A DNA stretch of 64,000 nt. It comes from XYD12-FULL-36-8 sp964391015. Lineage in GTDB: Bacteria; Bacteroidota; Ignavibacteria; Ignavibacteriales; Ignavibacteriaceae. The position numbers were made by a program, and so were the translations under genes. This document shows, one piece after another, positions 52,756 through 61,981 of this stretch. Location: positions 1 to 64,000 of the forward strand of contig CAYMKU010000017.1 of assembly GCA_964391015.1 (NCBI GenBank), in the 5' to 3' direction. Position 1 is the first letter of the stretch, and every line of letters begins with the position of its first letter. The notes below the pieces were generated by a model that saw only the letters and a program-made list of their open reading frames with translations, did not search any database and had not been told where the DNA came from.

Positions 52756-55700
52756 TCAGTTTTTAATTTTTTCTTGTTGCAGCGCTTCAAAATACTTACG
52801 GATTAGGTTCTCATAGTCTTTGGAGTAACCTTCACGTCCGGCTTTGTTAAGTTCATCTTTAATTAAATCTTTCCCCTGTTCGGAGGACAAGTTTAACTCT
52901 GCTGGCGATTTACGGTTTTTATTTTCTCCAGTGAATGACTCTCTTTCCTTCTCATAATCTCTTTCATTTATGGAACGCTGCGCATCAAGAAGCCGTGATA
53001 AAATTCTTTCCTGCTTCTGCACAAGCTCATCATTCAGCCGTTCGGTATTCATATCCGAAACAACTTCCTGCATCTGCTTCAAAATATTTTCAAGGTTTGC
53101 CGGTAATTTTTTTGACTGCCCCGTTTGCTTTGCTTCATTCTGCAATTGCTCAAGGGATTTTTGTATCAACTGCTGCTGCTGTGCAAGCCGCTGAAGTTCT
53201 GCCTGCTGCTGTGGTGACAGCTTGCCCTGTATTCCCTGCTGAAGCATTTGCGTTAAGTTGTTCAAACTCATCTGCATTCCGCTCATCTTTTGTAATTGCT
53301 GCATCAGCGACATCATTCCGCCTTGTCCGCCGCCCTGCATCATAGATTCCATCGAACTTTTCATCATCGTTGCCGCTTCATTCAGCGACTTCATTGCTTC
53401 ACCTTGATTGTTTAACGCCAAATTTCCGTTTCTGTTCTGCATTGCTTGAATTGATTCCTGCATTTGCCTTTTTGCATCACCCATCGCCTTTCCCATTTCA
53501 GGAGTTATTGCAAAAGTTTTTTGAGACAGATCAGACATCTGACTTAAAATATTATCCAAGCTTCGTGAAAGATTATTTTGCCGTTGTGCATTCTCGTTGA
53601 ACTGTGACGAATTAGGGTTAAGATTTTGCGATTCTGTTTTTAACTCTTCCTGCTTCTTTGACAGTGTAAGCAAATTGTCCAATATCTTCATCATATCAGT
53701 AAAAGTCTGCATTTGGTTCATCTGCTGCATTGCCTGCTGAAGCTGCTGCATCATCTGGTTCATCTTCTTCATATTCTTGGACATTTGAGACTGATTTTTC
53801 TGAGCACTTTGCTTTTGGTTCTGCATCAAATCTTTCATTGTCTCTTCGGATAATTCCTGGTTATCCTGCTTCTCCATTTCTTCCATTGCCTTGTCCATCT
53901 GCTCATTCGGCACATCCTCCATTGATTTCATTTTATCCGAAAGCTCTTTCATTTCTTTTTCAAGCTTCTCCAAATCTTTGTTCGCTTGACTTTGCTTATC
54001 TGCAAGTTCTTTTTTCTCCTGCTGTTTGGATAAATCACTCTGGTTTGTTTGTTTTTCAAGATTTTCAAGACTCTCGGCAAGTTGTTCGGTTCGCTTAAGC
54101 ATCTCGTCTATTTTTTGCTCAACCTGAATTCGCTTTAGAAGATTGATTGTTCGCTCAATGCTTTTCTGAAACATTTCTTCATTAATTTTCAAGTTCTGCA
54201 TATCCTGCTGAGTTTGAGCACGGTTAAATTCATTTAATCTATTCTGCAATTTTTCCATCGCCTTTTTCATCTCATCGCTTGTCAATTCCTGGAAAAGTTC
54301 CTGCAGCTCCATGTATTTTTCCAGAGTTTCCTTCGAGAGCAAATTATTTTGCTGAAGCTCATTCTGCATTTTGCCAAGCTGTTTACTTACTTCATCAACT
54401 TTGTTCTGCAGTTCTTCAAATTTGTTGAGTGCATTTTCAATTTTTTCCTTTTCCTGCCAGGTTAATTCTTTTTTATCCTGTTTCATTTCCTGGTTTATTT
54501 TTTCAAGATTTTCCTTCAACTCTTCGGCTTCCTTCAAAGTCTTAACCAATTCCTCCTGTGCATTTTGCTGAGTGTCATCGGCCTTTGAAAGAATTTCCTC
54601 CAAAGAAGGGACTCTTATTTTAAATTCAGACGACTTAGAAGATTTCGGACCGCTTACATTATCGTTGTCAAATATTTCAAGATAATATGTCACGACATCA
54701 TTTGCTCCTAAATTCATTCTCGATAAATTCCAGACATAAGCAGTCGTTAGCTCCTTTTCACTTTTATTAATTGGAATTTCAAATGAAGTAAACTGAGTAT
54801 GCTCGGGTTCATATTTGGATGCAGACAATCTGTAATTTAAAAGCAATTTCGTAAAACCGTAGTCATCTGAAACCTTAACGAGTAACGGAAGGCGATTATC
54901 GTTTGCCAATGCCATGTCGCGGTTTGGTGTTACAATTTCTATCGAAGGATAGCTATCATAAAGTGTTTTAATGTTGTAAGTGATTGGTGAAAGATTTTGA
55001 TTTCCTCTTTCATCAGTAAGATATATCTGGTAACTGTAATCTTTTCTTACTTTGAAACTTAAACTTGCTTTTGAATCGCTGGTTTTCATCTCCAACGAAG
55101 TTGAATCACCAAAAAACAATTTTGCACCTGAAAGCTCTTTAGATGAACTCACTTCAAGATTAATTGTGCTGCCGAGAAGTGCAGCAACATTGCCATTGTC
55201 CTTTTGCTGAACTGCTGGAACCTTTGAATAACTTGGTGAGATAATAGATAGATCTAAGCTTTTGATTATCGGCCTATCAATCACTTCAATTTTGAATTCA
55301 TCACTCGAAATATTTTCTGCCGTTGCATAATAACTAAAAGTGTTGCGGATAGAGCGTCGTTCAAAATTATAATTACCTAACGAATCCTCAGTTAGTTCTC
55401 GAAGACTATAATTAGTTTGATCAATATCTTTCAAAGCTAGAAAAATTGCTTTTGGTTTCTCACCAACAACTCGAATCTTGATTGTCACATCTTGTCCTTT
55501 TGTCATTTCTGCATTACCTGGAGCAACTTCGAAGGTAAATTTTTGCGGAGGAATAAATTCCTTGTTGAAGTTGATTAATCTGTTAGAAGCTGCCTTTAGT
55601 CCTGGAATTGTCAGATATAGAAATAAAATAAAAGCAGAAATGCCGCCAACATAAAAAAGGAGTTTTTTCGCTCTACCAAAATTAACAGCAGAATCAAACG

Positions 55701-56136
55701 AAATATTCTTAACCTTTTTATAAATGCGATCAAACGACGCTCCAATAAGATTCGAAGAATAGAGTTGGCTATGTAGAATTGAATGTAATTGAAGAGCATT
55801 GAGCAATTCATCCTTTACTTCGGGAAATTTACTTCCCACTTCTTTCGCAACATCATGATAATCAGTTTTACCAATGATTTTGAAATACTTCAGAAGAGGA
55901 ATTACAAAAAGAATAGCTAATAAAATTAGCGTTGTTATAGAAAAAACTACAAATACAATCGTTCGAACAATGGAACTTGAGTTTGCAATTAGTTCTACCA
56001 GAGTAAAGATAAAAAATGCCGATAAAGCGAGGAGGAATGTTAGTTGAGCTCCATATACTCCCAGCACTTTGAATTCTTTTTTTCTGAAATGCTCAAGCTT
56101 CCTTATTATTTCATTATATGCAGATTCAATTCCCAT
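52756..56136 (-). CDS. DUF4175-like large membrane protein with a Gln/Met-rich coiled coil
   Basis: 1126 residues from ATG 56136 (an in-frame ATG at 56160 would overlap the upstream gene). Three membrane helices near the N-terminus (about 30-52, 60-88 and 158-178), then beta-rich extracytoplasmic domains (about 200-520), then a very long coiled coil (about 525-1110) rich in Gln, Met, Lys and Glu, with runs such as MQQLQQAMQQMNQMQ. DUF4175 proteins in Bacteroidota and Ignavibacteria are linked to aerotolerance/Bat-type VWA proteins. The DUF4159 gene lies directly upstream and a BatA protein is encoded at 61982-64000. The molecular role is unknown. Confidence 0.8.
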   Translation of the reverse strand: MGIESAYNEIIRKLEHFRKKEFKVLGVYGAQLTFLLALSAFFIFTLVELIANSSSIVRTIVFVVFSITTLILLAILFVIPLLKYFKIIGKTDYHDVAKEVGSKFPEVKDELLNALQLHSILHSQLYSSNLIGASFDRIYKKVKNISFDSAVNFGRAKKLLFYVGGISAFILFLYLTIPGLKAASNRLINFNKEFIPPQKFTFEVAPGNAEMTKGQDVTIKIRVVGEKPKAIFLALKDIDQTNYSLRELTEDSLGNYNFERRSIRNTFSYYATAENISSDEFKIEVIDRPIIKSLDLSIISPSYSKVPAVQQKDNGNVAALLGSTINLEVSSSKELSGAKLFFGDSTSLEMKTSDSKASLSFKVRKDYSYQIYLTDERGNQNLSPITYNIKTLYDSYPSIEIVTPNRDMALANDNRLPLLVKVSDDYGFTKLLLNYRLSASKYEPEHTQFTSFEIPINKSEKELTTAYVWNLSRMNLGANDVVTYYLEIFDNDNVSGPKSSKSSEFKIRVPSLEEILSKADDTQQNAQEELVKTLKEAEELKENLEKINQEMKQDKKELTWQEKEKIENALNKFEELQNKVDEVSKQLGKMQNELQQNNLLSKETLEKYMELQELFQELTSDEMKKAMEKLQNRLNEFNRAQTQQDMQNLKINEEMFQKSIERTINLLKRIQVEQKIDEMLKRTEQLAESLENLEKQTNQSDLSKQQEKKELADKQSQANKDLEKLEKEMKELSDKMKSMEDVPNEQMDKAMEEMEKQDNQELSEETMKDLMQNQKQSAQKNQSQMSKNMKKMNQMMQQLQQAMQQMNQMQTFTDMMKILDNLLTLSKKQEELKTESQNLNPNSSQFNENAQRQNNLSRSLDNILSQMSDLSQKTFAITPEMGKAMGDAKRQMQESIQAMQNRNGNLALNNQGEAMKSLNEAATMMKSSMESMMQGGGQGGMMSLMQQLQKMSGMQMSLNNLTQMLQQGIQGKLSPQQQAELQRLAQQQQLIQKSLEQLQNEAKQTGQSKKLPANLENILKQMQEVVSDMNTERLNDELVQKQERILSRLLDAQRSINERDYEKERESFTGENKNRKSPAELNLSSEQGKDLIKDELNKAGREGYSKDYENLIRKYFEALQQEKIKN

Positions 56137-56141
56137 AAAAC

Positions 56142-56804
56142 CTAATTTGATAATGCCCAAAGTACAATGTTTGTTCCAAATTTTAACGCCTCTTCTCTTT
56201 TATCCTGAGGGTCCTTATAAACTTCAGGATCAACCCATCCATCACTCGGATTTGATTCAAAGGTATAATACACAGCTAATTTTTTATCAATAAAAATCCC
56301 GAATCCCTGCGGAGTTTTTTCATCATGTTTATGAGTCTTAGGAGGTCCAGATGAAAAATCATACATAATATTGTACATACCGTAAGTAAACGGAAGCTCA
56401 ATAAAATCTTTATCAGGAAAAACTTTTTTCATTTCTCTTCTGACTGCTTTGTCTAAACCATAATCATCATCAATGTAAAGGAAACCGCCGTTCTCTAAAT
56501 ATTTTCTCAGCCGTGCTGCATCATCTTTTGAGAACATAACATTCCCATGACCTGTCATAAATAAAAATGGATACGAAAATATTTCTTCGGACGATATATC
56601 AACAAATTTATATTCCGCTTTTACTTTTAGATTCGTATTTTGACTTATGAATCTGAGCAAATTCACTTCTGCAGAAGGATCGTTGTACCAATCACCGCCG
56701 CCGTTGTATTTTAGACGTGCGATTTGAAATGCATTATCGTTTTGCGAAAATAAATTCACAGAAAACAGCACAAATAAAACTATTAGTATTTTCCTGTTAA
56801 TCAT
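56142..56804 (-). CDS. DUF4159-domain secreted protein
   Basis: 220 residues with a signal peptide (MINRKILIVLFVLFSVNLFS) and the DUF4159 fold: FQIARLKYNGGGDWYNDPSA (about 26-45), LFMTGHGNVMFSKDDAARLR (about 80-99), GGFLYIDDDYGLDKAVRREM (about 108-127). It resembles a class-I GATase-like fold without an obvious catalytic triad. In Bat/aerotolerance gene sets DUF4159 accompanies DUF4175, as it does here (stop to start within 6 bases). The function is not established. Confidence 0.85.
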   Translation of the reverse strand: MINRKILIVLFVLFSVNLFSQNDNAFQIARLKYNGGGDWYNDPSAEVNLLRFISQNTNLKVKAEYKFVDISSEEIFSYPFLFMTGHGNVMFSKDDAARLRKYLENGGFLYIDDDYGLDKAVRREMKKVFPDKDFIELPFTYGMYNIMYDFSSGPPKTHKHDEKTPQGFGIFIDKKLAVYYTFESNPSDGWVDPEVYKDPQDKREEALKFGTNIVLWALSN

Positions 56805-56814
56805 TGCGATTTAA

Positions 56815-56822
56815 TATATTTA
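56815..56822 (+). promoter_or_regulatory. Possible -7 element for the EVE-domain gene
   Basis: TATATTTA matches TAnnTTTG at all but the last base, 57 bases before the ATG at 56879. GGAG lies 9 bases before that ATG. Confidence 0.3.
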
Positions 56823-56878
56823 CACATAAAGTGAATAGCAATTTAGAAAATTAGAACGAATTATTTGGAGTAATTCAA

Positions 56879-57349
56879 ATGTCAAAATTTTGGCTTATTA
56901 AATCAGAACCATCAACCTTCTCAGTCGAAGATTTGGAGAAATCTAAAAACCAAACCACACATTGGGATGGCGTGAGAAATTATCAAGCAAGAAATTTCAT
57001 TCGTAATGAGATGAAAATTGGCGACAAGGTTTTATTCTATCACAGCAGCACAGAACCGAATGCAGTAGTTGGAGTTTGTGAGATTGTGAAAGAAGCTTAT
57101 CCCGATCACACTCAATTTGATTCAAAGAATGAACACTATGATCCTAAAGCCGATAAGAAAAATCCAACGTGGTTTATGGTTGATATCAGGTTTGTGAAAA
57201 AACTTAAAACACCGGTAACGCTTGAGGAAATAAAAGCAAATCCAAAACTTGTAAAGATGAGATTGGTTCAACGAGGAAACAGATTGTCTGTAATGCCTGT
57301 GGCTAAAGATGAGTTTGAAGAAATATTAAAAAGAGGTAATTTAGTTTAA
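56879..57349 (+). CDS. EVE-domain protein
   Basis: 156 residues, the entire EVE (PUA-like) fold: FWLIKSEPSTFSVEDLEKSK (4-23), WDGVRNYQARNFIRNEMKIG (about 29-48), DKVLFYHSSTEPNAVVGVCE (about 49-68) and LVQRGNRLSVMPV near the C-terminus. EVE domains bind modified bases (5-methylcytosine and similar) in DNA or RNA; stand-alone members resemble human THYN1. No restriction partner is adjacent. GGAG precedes the ATG. The tRNA gene follows after 5 bases. Confidence 0.93.
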   Translation: MSKFWLIKSEPSTFSVEDLEKSKNQTTHWDGVRNYQARNFIRNEMKIGDKVLFYHSSTEPNAVVGVCEIVKEAYPDHTQFDSKNEHYDPKADKKNPTWFMVDIRFVKKLKTPVTLEEIKANPKLVKMRLVQRGNRLSVMPVAKDEFEEILKRGNLV

Positions 57350-57354
57350 GGAAA

Positions 57355-57427
57355 GGGGCTGTAGCTCAGTTGGGAGAGCGGTTCGTTCGCAACGAACAGG
57401 TCGTCGGTTCGATCCCGATCAGCTCCA
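57355..57427 (+). tRNA. tRNA-Ala (anticodon CGC)
   Basis: 73 nt cloverleaf: acceptor GGGGCTG/CAGCTCC, D stem GCTC/GAGC, anticodon stem GTTCG/CGAAC with loop TTCGCAA (anticodon CGC, reads GCG), T stem GTCGG/CCGAT with TTCGATC loop. One G-T pair occurs in the acceptor. The 3' CCA is not encoded (A73 is followed by CTT). It lies 5 bases after the EVE gene. Confidence 0.95.
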
Positions 57428-57445
57428 CTTTAGTTCAAACGGTTT

Positions 57446-57534
57446 GTCATTCCGAATTTATTTCGGAATCTTCTTTTAAAAATATTTTAGATGCTGTCCG
57501 TAGGACTCCTATGGAGAAATAAATTCAGCATGAC
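57446..57534. repeat. Dispersed GTCAT...ATGAC intergenic repeat, copy 1
   Basis: Begins GTCATTCCGAATTTATTTCG and ends AAATTCAGCATGAC, so its termini (GTCAT/ATGAC) are inverted, with an internal GGAATCTTC region and GATGCTG. It closely resembles the copy at 61903-61970. It sits between the tRNA and rmuC. Confidence 0.75.
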
Positions 57535-57545
57535 AGGAACTTCAA

Positions 57546-58832
57546 TCAATCTTCACATTCATCAGCACGATTTAATACAGAAGGTGGAAGCGATTTCGTT
57601 GCTTTTGCTCCAAGCTGCTTAATTTTCTCTGCACGACTAACAAGATTACCTCGACCTTCAACAAGCTTATTCATTGCTTTGTCATAATTTTCTTTCGCAC
57701 CAACAAGTCCTTTTCCTACGGAAATTAAATCCTCAACAAATGCTGTGAATTTATCGAGCAACTCTCCGCTCTGCCTTGCAATCTCAAAAGCATTTTTATT
57801 TTGATTTTCCTGGCGCCAAATACTTGCAATGGTTCGCAAAGTTGCAAGCAGTGTTGATGGACTCACAATTACAATGTTTTGTTCAAAGGCATCATTAAAT
57901 ATTTGTGGATCCTGCTGAACAGCCAATGCGAACGCCGGCTCAATCGGCATAAACATCAAAACAAAATCTAAGCTTTCAAGCTGATACAGATTTTGATAAT
58001 TCTTGCTTGCTAGGTTTTTAAGGTGACTTCTAATCGAAATATTATGATCTCTTAATGCAAGCTGTTGATCTTTTTCATCTTCTGCAGAGACAAATTTTTC
58101 ATAAGCATTCAGAGAAACCTTAGAATCAATGACAATACTCTTGTTTTCGGGAAGTTTAATAATAACATCAGGTTGGTATCTTTTTCCAGATTCGGCAGTC
58201 AAGCTTTCTTGAACAACATACTCTCTCCCTTTTACCAAACCGGATTTTTCAAGAATGCTTTCTAGAATAAACTCGCCCCAATTACCTTGAGTTTTACTTT
58301 GTCCTTTCAATGCTTCCGTTAGGTTTTTTGCTTCTTTTGTTATTTCTTGGTTCATTTCCTTCAGCAACTGAAGGTGTTTTTCCAAAGCTGCATGTCCCTT
58401 TAGACTTTCCCTATTCGAATCCTCAACCTTTTTCTCAAACTCGGATATTTTTTCTTTCAAAGGACCAAGTATTTCACTTAACTTTTCCTTATTCTGTTCG
58501 GTAAACTTTGTACTTTTTTCCTCGAATATCTTTTGGGCAAGATTTTCAAATTTTTCTAATAATTGTTGTTCATTCTCCTTTAATTCAGAAATCTTTGTTT
58601 GAAGATTTGAATAATCTGATTTGAGTGATGATAACGAAGCACTAAGATCCATCACTTTATCCCTTTCTTGCTTGAGGTCAAGAGACAGATTCAATTTTTC
58701 TTTTTCTAACATGTTACTTCGCTCAAGCAGCTTGCTGTTTTCATTGCCTAGGAATTTTAATTTTGATGAGGTGATGAACCAAGCAACTACAAATCCAACT
58801 ATTAAACTGGTAACTATCAGTAAAATTTCCAT
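57546..58832 (-). CDS. rmuC: DNA recombination protein RmuC
   Basis: 428 residues. An N-terminal membrane helix (about 3-22; LLIVTSLIVGFVVAWFIT) is followed by a long coiled coil (about 25-180) and the RmuC nuclease-like domain (about 190-400; QGNWGEFILESILEKSGLVK, QPDVIIKLPENKSIVIDSKV, FVLMFMPIEPAFALAV). It limits inversions between short inverted repeats in E. coli. It is downstream of the HAL homologue with about 100 bases between. Confidence 0.93.
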   Translation of the reverse strand: MEILLIVTSLIVGFVVAWFITSSKLKFLGNENSKLLERSNMLEKEKLNLSLDLKQERDKVMDLSASLSSLKSDYSNLQTKISELKENEQQLLEKFENLAQKIFEEKSTKFTEQNKEKLSEILGPLKEKISEFEKKVEDSNRESLKGHAALEKHLQLLKEMNQEITKEAKNLTEALKGQSKTQGNWGEFILESILEKSGLVKGREYVVQESLTAESGKRYQPDVIIKLPENKSIVIDSKVSLNAYEKFVSAEDEKDQQLALRDHNISIRSHLKNLASKNYQNLYQLESLDFVLMFMPIEPAFALAVQQDPQIFNDAFEQNIVIVSPSTLLATLRTIASIWRQENQNKNAFEIARQSGELLDKFTAFVEDLISVGKGLVGAKENYDKAMNKLVEGRGNLVSRAEKIKQLGAKATKSLPPSVLNRADECED

Positions 58833-58933
58833 ATAACTCTCTCTAATTGCTTTTAATCAATAGAACGCTGATGACATAGATAGGACTGATCTGTGCTAAT
58901 CTGCTTAATCGGTGTCATCTGTATGTCATCGTC

Positions 58934-60457
58934 TTACTGTAAACTTCCTACCTTTTTCTCCACTTCCTCAAGTATCTCACATGACTTCACAAGTTCTTTC
59001 ATTTTGTTATGATCAGGGAATAGCGGACGATCAACATCGAGAAATTCAACATGCTTACGAATAATCTCTTTTGCTTTTGCAACACCAACTCCTGTTTTGT
59101 GATCTCTAAAATCAAGTGCTTGTGCCGCAGCCATAAATTCAATCCCTAAAACTCCATAAGCGTTGTCAAGAATCTGAGCGTTCTTCAATGCTGTATTCAT
59201 TCCCATCGAAACAAAATCCTCTTGATCAGCAGCAGCGGGAATTGATTGGATTGATGCAGGCATAGATAAAATTCTCTGTTCGACAATCATCATATCTGCG
59301 GTATATTGACTGAGCATCAATCCCGAAAACATTCCCGCACCTTTTGTGAGAAAGGCAGGCAAACCGACACTTAATGCTGGATTATTCAATCTATTCATTC
59401 TTCTTTCGGAGAGAACACTAACCATAGTAACTGCCGCACCAACCATGTCCATTGAAAGAGAAACAGGACTGCCTTGAAAGTTTGCACCTGTTAGAGTCAG
59501 CTTATCTTCAGGAATAAAAATTGGATTATCACCAACTCCATTCAGTTCAATTTCAATTTGCTGTTTAGCAAATGCAACTGCATCATGGGCAGAACCAATT
59601 ACTTGGGGAGTTGAACGCATCGAGTAAGCATCTTGAACTTTCTGTTTTATTTTCCCAGTGAGGAGATCACTTCCTTCAATACATTTTTTAATGGCAATGG
59701 AGCTTCGAACTGCTCCTGAAAATCCTCTTAATTTATGAAGCCGAACATCGTAAGGTTTCATATTTGCCTGAAGTGCTTCGAGCGACATAGACGCTGCAAT
59801 TTCTGCTTGAATTAGCCAGCGATTTATATCATACAAATGCAGGGCACTCATCGCAGTTAAAAAATTAGAACCATTTATGGTCGCAAGTCCATCTCTTGCT
59901 TGTAATCCGGGAATTTTAATACCCGCCTTTTCAAAAGCGATTTTGCCTGGTAATCTCTCACCTTTGTAAAATGCCTCCCCTTCTCCCATAAGAGTCAATG
60001 CAAGCTGAGCCATTGGTGCTAAATCACCGCATGCTCCCACGGATCCTTTCTCACAAACAACAGGAACAACATCCTTGTTAAGCATATCAACTAAAGTAAG
60101 GGTAATTTCCGGTCTGCATCCGGAATTACCATGTGCATGAACATTTATTCTGCCTGCAATTGCCCCACGAACGTATTCAATTGGCATTGGTTCACCAATT
60201 CCAGCAGCATGATTGTAAATAAGATATTTTTGGAACTCTTTTACTTGCTCATCGTCAAGAACAATTTCAGAAAATTCTCCGATGCCCGTGTTTGTACCAT
60301 ACATTATTTCCTTTGCGGCTAATTTATCTTCCAGCATTTGGCGGCAAACTTTTATTCTCTCAAGTGCTTCTTTGCTTAATTCAACTTTTTCTTTATGACG
60401 TGCCATTTTAACAAGTTTTTCTACTGTAAGATTAGAGCCATCTAAAACTATCGACAT
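58934..60457 (-). CDS. Histidine/aromatic-amino-acid ammonia-lyase homologue with Ala-Cys-Gly MIO site
   Basis: 507 residues, the full HAL/PAL fold. Numbering coincides with Pseudomonas putida HutH: Y53 (IMYGTNTGIG), H83 (YNHAAGIGEP), and the MIO tripeptide at 142-144. The tripeptide is Ala142-Cys143-Gly144 (KGSVGACGDLAPMAQ) instead of Ala-Ser-Gly, while E in AADQEDFVSMG is kept and the usual QEDH is QEDF. A cysteine at this position can still form MIO in a known HutH S143C mutant. It deaminates histidine or an aromatic amino acid; substrate uncertain. No hutU/hutI genes are nearby. GGGAG precedes the ATG. Confidence 0.87.
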   Translation of the reverse strand: MSIVLDGSNLTVEKLVKMARHKEKVELSKEALERIKVCRQMLEDKLAAKEIMYGTNTGIGEFSEIVLDDEQVKEFQKYLIYNHAAGIGEPMPIEYVRGAIAGRINVHAHGNSGCRPEITLTLVDMLNKDVVPVVCEKGSVGACGDLAPMAQLALTLMGEGEAFYKGERLPGKIAFEKAGIKIPGLQARDGLATINGSNFLTAMSALHLYDINRWLIQAEIAASMSLEALQANMKPYDVRLHKLRGFSGAVRSSIAIKKCIEGSDLLTGKIKQKVQDAYSMRSTPQVIGSAHDAVAFAKQQIEIELNGVGDNPIFIPEDKLTLTGANFQGSPVSLSMDMVGAAVTMVSVLSERRMNRLNNPALSVGLPAFLTKGAGMFSGLMLSQYTADMMIVEQRILSMPASIQSIPAAADQEDFVSMGMNTALKNAQILDNAYGVLGIEFMAAAQALDFRDHKTGVGVAKAKEIIRKHVEFLDVDRPLFPDHNKMKELVKSCEILEEVEKKVGSLQ

Positions 60458-60567
60458 TCTTATTCTCCCAAAAGATGTAAAAATTGTGAGGTGAAATTTA
60501 AGAATTAACTGCGAGAAATAGGAAGCTAGTTAATAGCAATTAAACATGAATATTAGAAAGTAACAGA

Positions 60568-61833
60568 TTATTTATGACTTTGGAGCAGATTCGAAATTTT
60601 TTCAGCATTCTCTCGATTTGCTTTATAAGTAATTTGAATGATGCTGTCAAAATACTTTGTTGATAAAACCTCTGCTAGGGAATGGATTTTTGATGCGAGT
60701 TTCGAGTTATGAAGTTCAATTTCAATTGTTTGATGAACAAAATTTTGCTCTATAATTTCAAGGAGTTTTTTTTCTAGTGATGAAATGTTTATTCCTCTCC
60801 CTGCTGAAATGACAACCGCATTCTTGTATTTATTCCTTACAAGTTCTATTCTATTTTTATCTTCCACAATATCTACTTTATTAAAGACTTTTATCACTGC
60901 TTTATCTTTACAGCCAAGCTCATCAAGTGTTTCTTCAACAACTTCAAGATGGTCCGCAAAATAATTATGAGCTAAATCCACAACGTGAAGAATTATATCG
61001 GCATTTCTCACTTCATTCAAGGTGCTTTTGAATGACGCAACTAAATGATGGGGAAGTTTTCGAATGAAACCAACAGTATCACTCAATAATAATTTTTGTT
61101 TGTTGATATTATAAATCCTTGTTGTCGAATCCAGTGTGGCAAACAACTTATCCTCAGCAAACACCTCTGAGTTCGTAAGTAAATTAAATAAAGTAGATTT
61201 GCCAACATTTGTATATCCTACTATGGAGATTTTTGTTAACTCCGTTCTTCCCCGGCTTTGGATTTCTCTTTCAGATTCTATCTTTTGCAATTTTTCTTTG
61301 AGGTGACTGATTCGGTTACGAATCATTCTACGGTCAGTTTCAATCTGCGTTTCGCCTGGTCCCTTTGTGCCAATACCGCCATATTGTTTTGATAAATGCG
61401 TCCATGCTCGTGTTAATCGTGGTAAAAGATATTGAAGCTGGGCAAGTTCAACTTGAGTTTTGGCTTCTTTAGTTTTTGCACGCGAAGCAAATATGTCGAG
61501 TATCAATCCACTTCTATCAACAATTTTTCTATTGACAAGCTGTTCAAGATTTCTGACCTGAACAGCTGAAAGGTCATCATCAAATATTACGAGGTCAATG
61601 TTATTTATTTCCACAAGGGATGAAAGTTCTTCTGCTTTTCCTTTACCAATATAAAATGCAGAATCAGCCGAGTATTTATCTTGAACAATTTTTATTACAG
61701 TTTCAGCACCGGCGGTAAGAGCTAATTCCTCAAGTTCTTCAAGATGCTCTTCAACAATTTCGCGTTTGATTTCTTTTGTGTTAAGAGAAACTAAAATTGC
61801 CCGTTCAATATTTTTCTTTTGAATTTCAATCAT
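60568..61833 (-). CDS. hflX: Ribosome-associated GTPase HflX
   Basis: 421 residues. An N-terminal HflX domain (about 1-195, with YGGIGTKGPGETQIETDRRM) is followed by the GTPase domain: G1 IVGYTNVGKSTLFNLL (about 211-226), G2 TRIYNIN region, G3 LLSDTVGFIRKLPH, G4 FNKVD. It splits stalled ribosomes under stress. It is 110 bases upstream (5' side) of the HAL homologue on the same strand. Confidence 0.94.
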   Translation of the reverse strand: MIEIQKKNIERAILVSLNTKEIKREIVEEHLEELEELALTAGAETVIKIVQDKYSADSAFYIGKGKAEELSSLVEINNIDLVIFDDDLSAVQVRNLEQLVNRKIVDRSGLILDIFASRAKTKEAKTQVELAQLQYLLPRLTRAWTHLSKQYGGIGTKGPGETQIETDRRMIRNRISHLKEKLQKIESEREIQSRGRTELTKISIVGYTNVGKSTLFNLLTNSEVFAEDKLFATLDSTTRIYNINKQKLLLSDTVGFIRKLPHHLVASFKSTLNEVRNADIILHVVDLAHNYFADHLEVVEETLDELGCKDKAVIKVFNKVDIVEDKNRIELVRNKYKNAVVISAGRGINISSLEKKLLEIIEQNFVHQTIEIELHNSKLASKIHSLAEVLSTKYFDSIIQITYKANRENAEKISNLLQSHK

Positions 61834-61902
61834 TGTTTTAATCTACGACACATTCAACAATGGGTTTAGGATAGTTCTAATAATTTTGGATACCATTCAT
61901 TT

Positions 61903-61970
61903 GTCATCCCGAACTTGTTTCGGGATCTACAACGTAAAATTTGGGATGCTGAAAATGAATTCAGCATGAC
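61903..61970. repeat. Dispersed GTCAT...ATGAC intergenic repeat, copy 2
   Basis: Begins GTCATCCCGAACTTGTTTCG and ends GAATTCAGCATGAC. It is shorter than copy 1 in the middle but shares both termini, the CGGGATCT/CGGAATCT block and the GATGCTG/CAGCATGAC arm. It lies between hflX and the BatA gene. Confidence 0.75.
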
Positions 61971-61981
61971 AATTGAAAACT

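Noticed and set aside
52935..53345. 136-codon plus-strand frame
   Set aside because: Antisense to the Gln/Met-rich coiled coil of the DUF4175 protein; the repetitive codons on the real strand generate this open frame.
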